A stretch of 64,000 nt of DNA from Cristatella mucedo (taxonomy: Eukaryota > Bryozoa > Phylactolaemata > Cristatellidae). The stretch covers positions 2,850,001 to 2,914,000 of the forward strand of contig WPIO01000018.1 in assembly GCA_009760855.2 (NCBI GenBank). The letters run 5' to 3'. A program made the position numbers and the translations under genes. Of this stretch, positions 33,064 through 43,727 are shown piece by piece; position 1 is the stretch's first letter, and every line of letters starts with the position of its first letter. A model generated the notes under the pieces. That model was not told the DNA's origin and did no database searches. It was given only the letters and a program-made list of their open reading frames with translations.

Positions 33064-33769
33064 ATTATAATTTTTCTAGATTACTCGTGTGTGGCACGTG
33101 AAGTCGATTCGAGCATGCTGCTATCGTGATCTTTTGGCTCAAGCGCTTGATGTCTGCTCATTAAGGATATTTGCCATCTGGTACCGCAGGATTTGGTAAT
33201 CAATTCGTGCCTCGATATAGGTCTGGGAATGTTGAGAAATCTCTGAATACTAATTCGGTGCTGCCTTTGTAACTAGCTGGGAACAGGTGGCTGCTTGTTT
33301 TTAGGGTCTGTGCTTAGACACGGTAATGGCGTTAACAGCAGAATTACTATCAGCCATTCACTCAACACTGAGCCATCTAAACTGATGCTGCTTTGCTTGC
33401 AGCAACATATGCCATCCAATCGTCCTTGCATATACTGTTTAAAGCAGTCGGAAAACTAACCCAATTCTTTCCAAATTTCATCCGAGTAAAGAAAGCATTT
33501 GACTTTACAGCATAGTACTGATTTAGGTTTGTGGATTCATGTGTGGTCGCTGCTTGCATATAGATCGAACTGTCCATGACAGCAGTTTCTCCGCGTGTAA
33601 TTGTCTGATAAGAGAGCTTAGCTTATCAAGCACCTGTCTGGTAGCCGTTCCTCCGTGCCAAGTTTAGTTCTCGTCGGGTTATTGAGCTCATCGCACCAAA
33701 GACGATCTCAGGAAGCAGACATACATAGGTAGAGTCCCCCAGCGTTTTTGGCTGAATCTGTCTGCAGTG
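33064..33769. other. Intergenic, nothing recognised
   Basis: No coding signal or repeat family. Confidence 0.4.
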
Positions 33770-34925
33770 TTAATACTATCGATCATCAAGTCCTTCTTGA
33801 GCGCCTCTCATCACTGGGCATCGCTGGCACAGTAGTGCCATAGTTTAGGTCATATGTGAGTGTGATCTTCAGAGAATTGATTTCAACGGGCCTCAGTCAT
33901 CAGAGGAACACCTATAGTATGGGGTAACCCATGGATCTGTGCTTTGTCCACTTCTTTTTACAAATTATACTCTCCCTCTTGCCGATGTAATTGCTAAGTG
34001 CAGTCTGGGCGTTCACCGTTATGCCTAAAACAGCTGTACCTGTGCTTTGATTCGTCCCAGCTGCAAGTCAAACTCCCCTTTGCTGCATGTATTGCTGGCA
34101 ACTGCACTTAATGGAAGCAAACTTTCTCCAACTTAGTGACTAAAACTAACTTATTAGTTGTAGGCAAATCTAGTGTGACTTGGAAATTGTAAAGATTAGC
34201 GATGAAAATAGGCTCGGCCAGCATATATTCTGTAGCATCTGCACGAAATCTAGGTGACCTGGTTGCAAAGTGACCTTTCGCTAGGTGACCACGTAAAGTC
34301 TGCCTACTTTCAGCTACACGACATTACAAAAATTCGAGCCTGCTTAGGCTCAGACCTCATCCGGGTGGTCCATGTTTTTGTGACACTCCGTCATTACATT
34401 TGTCTCACTTTTAGGTCTCTTCATTCTCATGCTCCGGCCTACAACACTCAAACTACTTCGCAATCGAGTTCGACATAATATCTCCTGTTCTTCTGACTTA
34501 AGTCGTTTAGCTGTGCCTATAAGTAATCTCAAATCCTTTTAGAGACCCTGCCTTTAGTTGGTTTGTTCCTCAAGTGTAGAACACACTCCCGACTGACGTC
34601 ACGGCACTCCCTGGCTTGACATTTAAACAAATGCTCAAAACGCTTCTGCTCTTCGTCCTCGTTCTGCAGCATTTGCTTGGTCCCTATTAATTGTGGGAAC
34701 TTGTTTGTGGTGACAGTGTGGATGTAATCATACCGATTGATATGCAGGTGCCGCTGAGTTGCTTATTCTCCTGCAGCCTAACTTGCTAGGAAATTTCGAA
34801 ATCCCCTTGCCATTTCCGCTGCCTATCCCCTCCACCAACCATTCAATAGTGCTTCGTTTGCAGCAAATGTAAAGCGCCTAGAAATAGATTGAGTTCTCCG
34901 AGGGCTATATCAAATGTATTGGAGC
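33770..34925 (+). mobile_element. LINE-A copy, degenerate, RT to 3' tail
   Basis: Order: an NTIDHQVLLERLSS-like region, GSVLCPLLF, LPLADVIAKC, AYFQLHDITKIRACLG, VTLR/CLTFRSLHSHAPAY, then the 3' UTR and tail AGAAATAGATTGAGTTCTCC. Broken by stops and small deletions. Confidence 0.85.
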
Positions 34926-35699
34926 CAAGTACGCCCATGCTCCACAGTTTCGTCAAGTTGCTTGGTTTGGATCCCTAAGACGTAAGCAGCAACCTACGAG
35001 GAATCGCGAAAAATGTAGTCTAAATGTGCCTTGAAAGGGGTCGAACCCTTTAAAGTGGGGCGCTGAAGTTGGCTCCGAGCCATCCGATGATTGCCTTACC
35101 CTCGTTCGTCCGCTGAGATAGCGATATGTTATTGCGGTTCGATGTTTCGGGTAGCTGCGCCTTGAAAGGCACCGACCTAGCTTGATAGCGAAACAACCGC
35201 CGCCTGTACGACTCTCGTTCGCTCATCATTGTACCCATGCCAGCTAATGCAGCCTATTATGTGAAGCTGCAATTTGATGCTGGCCTCATGCGGGGCTGTG
35301 TGAAGTGTTGGGGATTGCTGCTCGTCTTCCGGTGGGTGCAGTCCGGTGGCCTCCGTAGCCGCTGCCCCACCCATTGCGAGCGTGTCCGGCCTATGGATTT
35401 CAGTATGACTGTAGGCATGTCAGCCCTCTACCACGATTGAACTGAAGCGGTAAATCGGAAATACGTAGTAGACTACAATGAGTGCTCTCGGCTGGTGCAA
35501 TTCAATACTAATAATGAATTTCATTGGTGTTTCGTAGCACATCTCATATAATGACTAAATTTTAAAAATTTCTGGGAAAATCGAGTAGCATTGTTTGCAT
35601 GATAATGACCCGCTTACTAGAAGTGGCTGTAACGAAGTAGTACGGACAATAATAAGCCAGTTCAGGAAACATTGATCATTCGGTCTTAGAACAGCACAT
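34926..35699. other. Intergenic, nothing recognised
   Basis: Short ORFs only on both strands. Confidence 0.4.
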
Positions 35700-35975
35700 T
35701 CATGGATCAGGAGACTTCTTTACAACCACAATGACGTCTTTTCTCCTGCTGCCGACTGAGGCATATCTTTCCCAGCCGTCCTGAGCTGCTTCTTCCTTGC
35801 TACTCACTTCCTCGACTGGCCTCCTGAATAAGCAATGCTTCGCACTTTCTCTCTGTTGCATGAGATGAAGTCAGTTGACTTCCTTATTCGTATCAAAGGC
35901 CGCTTAAGCTTTTGCTTGTGCTATAGAAAACTCTCGAGTAGCACTCACTTACTCCTGGTGGCTTTTAGAGTGACA
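35700..35975 (+). mobile_element. LINE-B 3' fragment
   Basis: CTGCTGCCGACTGAGGCATA, the TTCCTTGCTACTCACTTCCT block and CGCACTTTCTCTCTGTTGCA match the reverse of 45660-45770. Confidence 0.8.
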
Positions 35976-36887
35976 GCTGGAGATGGATTGCATTTGCTTT
36001 GAGACAAACGGGATGACCCTAAAAAAGCCAACTTACTGCAAAAACGGCATTTTTAAAGCCACGAGATCTTTTACTACTGGCCGCAGGCCAGGATAGAGAT
36101 GCATAACTGTATTTATTAACGGAAGCGATGCACAATTTTTTACATGATTTTTAAATTGGTTTCAGCCCAACGAATTAGTGCAGCTTACCTATCTTTCTCC
36201 ATGAGGCTGGGCTCATTCGCATCTGATAATGGATCTGCCGTTTAATGTAGAATTTTTCACTCAAAATATCCGACGTATCTTTATGCAGCACATTGAAGTA
36301 GTCACAGACGGCTTTGAAATTCAGTCATCTGTTAGCCTATCGGTGTCTTACAGCTCTAATAAGCTCAACAAATTGACAAATCTCACGACGCCTTATGTTT
36401 CGATCGAAAAGAGTTGAACATAAAGAATGATAACAGATTTGATCTTACTGTGATGGATTTCATTTCCTATCAATGGAATCTGCAATGAGTACTGAGCTTT
36501 GCTAGTACGTTTAATATGTAAGCGACGATATTCCTGCTCGAGCTGAGCTCGCCACTTTTGAACTTATCAAAGCATCAGTATCTCAAGAGATCTCCGTTTT
36601 CGCGAAAGTGTCTTTGGGGAGCTAATCAACTCGGGTGTGCGGTAGATAACGCCGAACGAAGGTCTTCTCCATTTTCCTTGTGAAGCTTCTGAATTAGTCG
36701 GCCAATGGAAGCGTGTGCTTTAATTCCGTTTGTGACTTCACATCTCTTGTCAGATGTTCCTCAAATATTCAGCCGGCCTCGAAGGCATAACTTCCATATT
36801 TGAAAAGACCTTTCACCTCTGTATGTGCGTTGGCTGATGGCTGTTCGTTCATGCTTTCATTGAGGATATTTCAGATAGTTGACACTA
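35976..36887. other. Intergenic, nothing recognised
   Basis: AT-rich. A 62-codon ORF at 36229-36417 has no match. Confidence 0.4.
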
Positions 36888-37065
36888 GAGCCGTAATGGC
36901 TCACTAGGTAAGGCGGTTGCTTTTCACGACCTCGGGGGCCGAGGTCGTGTGCTCGAATCCTGCAGTGGGCGATCCTTTATCGCTACTGCAAGCGGTGGTG
37001 ATAGCCGTAAAGGCTCTTCTGTCGCTATACAAAAGGAGGCTGTTAAATCAGCTAGCATTTTTTTA
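36888..37065 (+). mobile_element. SINE-2 family copy, good representative
   Basis: GCCGTAATGGCTCACTAGGT AAGGCGG (A-box region), GTCGTGTGCTCGAATCCTGC (B box), then AAAGGCTCTTCTGTCG and GGCTGTTAAATCAGCTAGC. Confidence 0.85.
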
Positions 37066-37316
37066 AATACCTTTTTGAGCGAGGGAGAGAAATCGTTTTT
37101 TTAGGGTTGATTGTCCGGGTACCCGCCATTTAGAATGCTAGGCTAGTGTAGCATACCCCACTGACCTAAGCCCAGAAAATGGTCGGCCATGGTTGCCACC
37201 GCCAGGCTGCCGATCTTACTCGTTAGTCGTCGATAAGTCGCTGTGGGGGCTTTGACCTCTAGCGCCCCTGCCTCTTGGCGTCGCATTCGGCATTAGTACA
37301 CACAACTATCTCCCTC

Positions 37317-37590
<274 letters not shown>

Positions 37591-39169
37591 CAAATCCTCG
37601 ATACGGTCGAGGAAGAGCCGGCGGGCTCAAGCACTGGCTTTAATAATGAATACTTCCTAAATGAATACTTTGTCTAAATTCGTGTAACAGGAGGAGGTGG
37701 ACACAGTTCCCTGGCGTGTAACAAGAAATTCTTTTGAATGACGCACGAGCTTAAGAAATTTTACAAACCATCATGAATGTGCTGCCCCGGCTCTGGAACT
37801 GCAGTCTTTTGCCGCAAACACAGAGCTGCACTGCGCATGTCCTTGAAGGCGTGAGAGTGGCTTCGAGATGGTGAGCTCGAATCTGCTTGAGACTGCTAAC
37901 AAGTCTTAAGGAAAAACCTATAACTCATACGGGTATGCCGACAGTAGCAGAGATCGGCAGCACTCGCCATCTCACCCGTACCTTAATGGATAACAAGTCC
38001 AAGTCTTTAAAATATATTCCAAAGTATACTGCCGGTATATTCTAAAAACAAAAGCCACTCAAGAGGCACGTGAGTCTAGTCACGGAGAATAACTCTGTAG
38101 GTCGAAACCCACGAACATGCTCTCTGGCTTTAAGCCTCGACTAATTATTGTTAATGGTTATGCAGACAGTATCGTACTTAGATAAGTCAGCGACTTTCAA
38201 AATCGGGCAGATAGAGCATGCCGGCACTCCGGTATTGAAGCGATAGCGTGCCAATATTCGGACTATGTCAGTCGCAGATTATTAGCAGCGAACGAATCTA
38301 TGGCTCAGGTCTTCGTAGGGACTTTTCGTGTGTCCTTCCAGTGAGTTTCCTTCGTGTGCTTGTGCAGCCTCTTTCCTGTGATGAGCCTGCTCTCTCACTC
38401 AGTGATATTCTGTTAGAAAGTAGCACCGCTCAGTAGTTTAGGCTCACATTTTTCTATACAAACTGTCTCGGTGACAGTGTCTCCGGCGGCAACTGTTCTT
38501 GTGGAGTCTCATGGAGACACAGCAAGGACGTGAGCGGTAACGAGACTCGATCGTTATTCCCTCAGCGGGTACAGGTACGAGCTGGCTGACTCACCGCAGA
38601 TAGGTGAGTGCACCTGTGGTGGGCCACATGCTTACATCAATGGCTGCTGACTGCTGCACTGAGTCAATTGCCCAACCACCTGTTGCAGATGGGTCATACA
38701 CCAGTGGCAGATGCTTCCACACTAATTACAATAGCAGAAGCAGCAGGCTCACGAAACAACTGTAGCAGCAGCGGCTATGTGTGCAGTAACTACGCCACAA
38801 AGATCGGTGGCAAAATCTAGGCTTCCCGGATCCAGGTCAAAGCGTCACCTAGGGAGTATAGTATGCTTAAGGTCCAAAATGACAATAATTCCTCAGCAAA
38901 ACTGCATGAAGTCGTCAGTTAGGAGGGATAATCAGCCACTAAAATATAACTTTTTCGACAATAAATAAGAGACATCTGCGGAATTATTGCGTGAAATTCT
39001 CCGTGCTCGTTATTTGCTAGCGTTTTATTAGTCGTTTTTGCCTTGCTTACCCTACTGACTGGAGTACTGGGAACCGGATGCAGTCGCATGAGCTTGCTGT
39101 ACAAATGAGTTTCCAGTTTACATGCAAATGTTTCACAGCGACAGGTAAAATTTGTGTAGACAACACAAC
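37591..39169. other. Intergenic, nothing recognised
   Basis: Unique sequence with short ORFs. Confidence 0.35.
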
Positions 39170-39740
39170 ATCAGGTCCACTGTCAAGTCTGCCTACTTTC
39201 AGATAGTTAACAGTGCACAAATTCAGGCCTGTGTAGACAGAGATACCAAACCCAAGTTGGTCCATCATTTGTGACATCCCGTCTCGTTTTCTGTAGCTCA
39301 CTACTTGCAGGTTAAACAGGCGTGTGCAACCAGGCGCTTAGAGTTTGTGCTAAACTCTGCAGCTAGGCTGGTCTGTCCCGACCATCACAGTTGCTATATT
39401 ACATCGCAGCTGTCTGACCTGCACTGGCTCCCAATCAAGCAGCATATCGACTTCAAGGTTTTTATTTTTTTTATTTTTAGGTCCCTCATTCTCTGGCTTT
39501 AGCCTACCTATCAAGCCTACCCCTCAACCAAGCTAGGCATAGTCTTATCGGCACTTCTGACTCAAATCGTTTCGCTATGCCCGGAACCTACCTCAAATCT
39601 TTCCGAGACCTCCCTTTACACTTCCAATAGTCCAATACTTCCAATACACTTCCAAATAATATCCCACTTCCAATTCCAATCCATACACTTCCAAAGGCTG
39701 GAACTCACTCCTGACTGACCGCACAACTGACTTGACATAC
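39170..39740 (+). mobile_element. LINE-A RT C-terminal remnant
   Basis: Pieces CNQALRV, LxxVLNSAARLVCPDHHS, ITSQLSDLHWLPIKQHIDFK and RSLIL in order. After 39,600 a local expansion of CACTTCCAA-type units disturbs the FGDRAF-equivalent region. Confidence 0.85.
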
Positions 39741-39832
39741 TAGAAGGTTTGGTCCAGCGGTTAAGCTGCTCGCACCGACCAAGGAGATTACGTTCTCTTA
39801 AGGCGCTATACAAATTCTTTTCTTTTAAAGGA
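39741..39832 (+). mobile_element. SINE-1 family copy, internally deleted
   Basis: Starts GTTTGGTCCAGCGGTTAAGC, lacks the B box, ends GAGATTACGTTCTCTTAAGG CGCTATACAAATTC. It sits inside the LINE-A remnant, whose sequence resumes at AAGGAGCTAAAAGTGCACCT, so the SINE inserted into the LINE. Confidence 0.75.
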
Positions 39833-40120
39833 GCTAAAAGTGCACCTGTTCATCACAGAACTGTCTGTGTCCATGTGATATTTCCTTTGTGTGTTTACGC
39901 GTGATGACACTTTGCACGTTACCACGAACCGTATTATGCATGTTTACACTGAGCATGTGTTTGATCTGCTGCAGAGACAGATACATTAAATGCTATGCTA
40001 GCCTTGCAGACATTCCATCCTGGATATCAGTCTATTTTCTTAAAATTAACGACGATAAAATCAAACATTTACTCACATGCACGCCAAGCGTGTGGCTGGA
40101 CTTGGACACTTCGCACTTCT
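39833..40120 (+). mobile_element. LINE-A 3' region, resumed, then RT-like debris
   Basis: AAGTGCACCTGTTCATCACA, the GCGTGATGACACTTTGCACG block and GCATGTTTACACTGAGCATG are LINE-A 3' UTR. The normal tail is missing. Confidence 0.7.
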
Positions 40121-40169
40121 AATTGATGATGCTTTAGCGACACTGTCTCCATATGCTCGGACTTTAGGT

Positions 40170-41010
40170 ATCTTCTTCAATAAGTGCTAAAGTTTGAAAG
40201 CTTCGTCAAATATTGTCAAATATCGTCAATGACTGCCACTACAGCCAGCCACAGCGTCCGATCCCTGTCTAAGATTAGGGGCTCTCTGCCATAGGGGCTT
40301 GCGAAAAATCTAACTAGCTCCCTGGTTCTGTCTAAGCGTGACTACTGCAGCCTCGTTGCTGGGCTACCGTAAAAAGCCGTCAAGCCTCTGCATTTGGTGA
40401 TACATATGGCTGCAAAGTTGGTCAATAAGTCCCAAAGGCGCAGTCACGTGCCTTCTTTGGTGCTCTCGGTCGACCACAGCGTGCGCCACGTCGACCACGT
40501 GCTCTCGGTCGATCACAAGGTCGATACATAGCAAAATTCTTCCTCTACCCCACAAGGCTTCGTGGCTTGGCTCCTTCATACCTAGCTGAGCTGCTGCACC
40601 AGCTTTAAGTCTAGTGTAAGCCCTTGCGTTCTCTGCGGACCGTAAATTAGCTGCATAATTCATACGCTCGTAGACCGTTGGCGACAGAAGGTCTTTGGTC
40701 TGGATGTTTTAGACTGTGGAACTCACTTCCACCATTCTTACGCAATGACGTTTACTCTGATGCTGCCGACTGTTGCAGATCCTTCAAGCCATCCCGAGCT
40801 GCTACTTTCACGCAAAGTATTTCATGCTTGGGAGTCACCTGAGTCAGCTGTACTTCTCACTTTCTCTCTGCTACATGAGACTAAGTGTCCTGGCTACCAT
40901 AAGCTTACAGAGAGCCACTTAGGCTTTGAATGTGCTATGGAAAACTCTCGTGCGTAACGTCCACTTAGTGAATTGGCTTTGTGGGGTGACAGACGTCAAA
41001 TACAATTTGG
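40170..41010 (+). mobile_element. LINE-B RT C-terminal remnant and 3' part
   Basis: Includes TCCCTGGTTCTGTCTAAGCG..GACTACTGCA (L/SRxDYC motif), CTTCGTGGCTTGGCTCCTTC (HGLAP-like), TTTAGACTGTGGAACTCACT (LWNSLP) and ACTTTCTCTCTGCTACATGA. Broken by stops. Confidence 0.8.
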
Positions 41011-43394
41011 TAAAGTGTTGTACAAAAGCACGTCCAAAGATACTCTAATGAATGTCTGGAGCCACTCCAAAAAACCTATATAAAAATTTGGTCAGTAGTT
41101 TTGGAACCAATCGTAAGTTCCGCTACGGCTAAGATTATAATCTTAACCGGGTGAACTGAAACTCCATTGCAATTAGGAATACATTCATTAAGCTCGTTCG
41201 CTGGTTTACTAGTTGCAATTGCACGTACACGCATATTCATTCTTAATTAGAAAATAGTTTTTAAGATTCACGAGGAAATATTGGAAAGTCCCGTTATCGT
41301 TGGCAAAATAAAATATCCGTATCCCAAGCCGCCTCCGCCGCCGCCGTCTTCCAAATTGGAGAGATGAAATGCCGACCTTAAGCTGGTGGCCGTGAGCAAA
41401 TGTGCGAGCTCGCCGTAGCTATGCGCTAGCTATGCAATGCGTGCCGCGGCTCTAGCTAGAAAATGCATGCTAAAAATAATACCGCACTTTTAGCCGGTCG
41501 AATGCGGGGCCTGAGGTGCGGATGGTAGTTGGCATTTTTAGAAAAGTTGGGCACGAGTGAGATTTTCAATTCTTCGGTGCTGCAGCCGTGGAAGCTTGAT
41601 TTTTACAACCAATGGAAGGCGGACGGAAAATTTACGACAAACTGCACGTACGGCTTCAATGGTATGCGCGAATCGCACATCCGGCCAAGTGCTTGTAGCT
41701 AGAGGAATCGCTGTCGGAGAACGTCTTCTGTGAGCGCGTTGGCCACCCTAAAAAAAGGAGGCTTAGCTGCCGGTGCCCGGGTGCGACTCTCCAGAATTGT
41801 CCCGGCGAATATCGCTGCGATTTTCGGAACGTCCACCGCAGGGTCGGCTGCCCCCCCTATATTAGTCGGGCCTATAGATCGAGGCGGGAGTCGGTCGTTG
41901 ACCCCAGCGCTGGGTTCGCCGTCTCTGCGAACGCTATCGTATCGTTTCACGCTCTTCTTAAGCGGAGCATCCTAGCCGACGCCAGCGACCATCTAACGGC
42001 TACATGCATGTGTGCCTCTCGCCAGCCTGCGTCAAAACAGCTGTCGTCTCATAACCCGCTAGCGGCGGCGGACTAACGACTCACTATTTACGAGATGTTA
42101 AATTCCACGCAGAAACCAGTTTAATAATTTAACTTGTGTTTAAAAAGCCACTGGTTAATAAATACTAATTTCCCGTAAGTGCAATCTAGGTAAGTCGAGC
42201 GTAAACAGACCGGAAGACCTAAGACCATTTAGCGGTGAGGGGTTATGACCTCAAGTCTTTCGGTGCAGGGTATTAGAAAACAACACTCGACTCTCACTGA
42301 TAAATCACACTTATTATTTAATAGCAGTTTTTAAATAATAATTTTCGTGAGTCAATGCATGTTCTTACCCTTCCAAGTGGGAGACTGTTAGCCGCCTAAC
42401 ACGGCGGCGGCGGCGGTTCTAGCGTCTGGCAACTGTTGCCGTAGGCATCAACGCCGTAGCCACGGTAGCTGTGACCGCTGTTACTGCCTCCAGGTAAAGT
42501 TTTTGACCATGTGATCGCCATTCAGTTGCTCTGGAGGGAGCAGGTAGCATTAGTGGTAGTACTGTGACATTGAGGCGCGTATTATTTCATACCCACGTGC
42601 ACCATTTGCTTGTGGCGTGGCTCTAGCAAAATGGCGTTGTGTTTGGAGCGTTAGCCTCGCTTGCTGGCGCTTCTAGCGCTGTGCGGCCAGCACGTTTTGC
42701 AATGAACAACGAAACAATTGCTAAATCACACTCATCACACGTTCAACAAACCAGTTCGTTGACGTGTATGCACCGTCGATCTGCTAGGCGTACCGGCCGC
42801 CTGACCAGAAAATGTGAGTTGGTCCACGGGGCAGGATGTTGACGTAGGCGGCCCAGTAGGATGCGCGGCAAAGCGTCTTTCGCGCTTTGGCACGTGCAAT
42901 TAGTTTTCTTCTCAGCTGCGGAGCGTAGTCGACGTAGGGGACTGGTCGAATGGGTCAATCGGTCGGCTTAGTGGGTACGTCGGTGTTCATCGCCGGGCCG
43001 GTTAGGTGCTTCTTGGGACTTGAGCTTAATCGCTACCATGCCTATGGTCAACTACGAGGACGGTCGCGGTTGTCGAATCGTGTCAAGTCATTACCGGTAG
43101 CTGTATTGGCGTATTGCTGAACGGTAGCCTGCATGTGCAGAACCAAGTTCAGGTGATTGATAAAAGCTTACCTGCGGGCCTACTTTTGCAGCTGTATGTC
43201 TGTCTGTTAAGAGTCGATTTATACGGGAGTGCGCTGCCAGAAAAGGGAATCACCAGCAAGGGCTCGTGCGCTCACGAGCAGGTCTGCAGTCGCAGGATAT
43301 CTTACTTTCTAGTGTAATTAGGAGCAGTCACCTGGGGCTTGCCAAGTGTCTTGGCCGACGTATCTGACTTATCGGTGACACGAGGTCATTAATC
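41011..43394. other. Intergenic / possible RFX promoter and 5' UTR
   Basis: Repeat-poor. GC-rich patches at 41325-41560, 41700-42010, 42380-42480 and 42600-42960, and CCG runs near 41335. Short ORFs at 41730-41975 and 42639-42842 have no recognised domain. A 20-codon ORF in good initiation context (CTACCATGCC) lies at 43038-43100. Position suggests regulatory DNA and non-coding first exons of the RFX gene. Confidence 0.35.
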
Positions 43395-43562
43395 ATGAGC
43401 AGTGCAGATCGCTGTCATGTGTCTGCTGCTGGCCCTATGCTGGCTCTGGCTGCTTCGAGAATGCCTGCAGGTGGCCAGCTATCCAGCGCCTTGCGTTCGC
43501 GCACCCCCTTTACAGTCTCTGAATTCCGGCTGAGCTCCAACCGCAAGTCTGGCTGCCTCAGC
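43395..43562 (+). CDS. Possible RFX N-terminal coding exon, weak
   Basis: ATG at 43395 opens 55 codons (MSSADRCHVSAAGPMLALAA..) just upstream of the Q-rich frame, in a different frame. A splice or another start would be needed to connect them. It may be a chance ORF. Confidence 0.2.
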
Positions 43563-43727
43563 TGAATCTTCACTCCAGCCCAGTCATCACAATGGAGTGG
43601 CCGTGGCAGTCGCTGCTCGGCCACCAACGTCTTCGCCGGCTGTCGTGCAGCAGCAGCACCAACAGCAGCAGCAGCAGCAGCAGCACCAACAGCAGCTGCT
43701 GCTTGTTCGCTCCAACCCGCCGAGTAG
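43534..43727 (+). CDS. RFX: RFX candidate exon, glutamine-rich
   Basis: The frame is open from 43534 to 43767. It reads [17 protein letters not shown], a run of Q/H, then [14 protein letters not shown]-rich N-termini are typical of RFX1. Ending at 43727 (AG before GTGGCA) gives phase 2, which fits the next exon. An alternative donor GTGAGG at 43736 would not. The true 5' boundary is unknown; an AG after GGCTGCCTC is possible. Confidence 0.45.

Noticed and set aside
36888-36975. tRNA-like sequences with A and B boxes
   Set aside because: They belong to dispersed SINE families and lack a foldable cloverleaf, so they are not functional tRNA genes.
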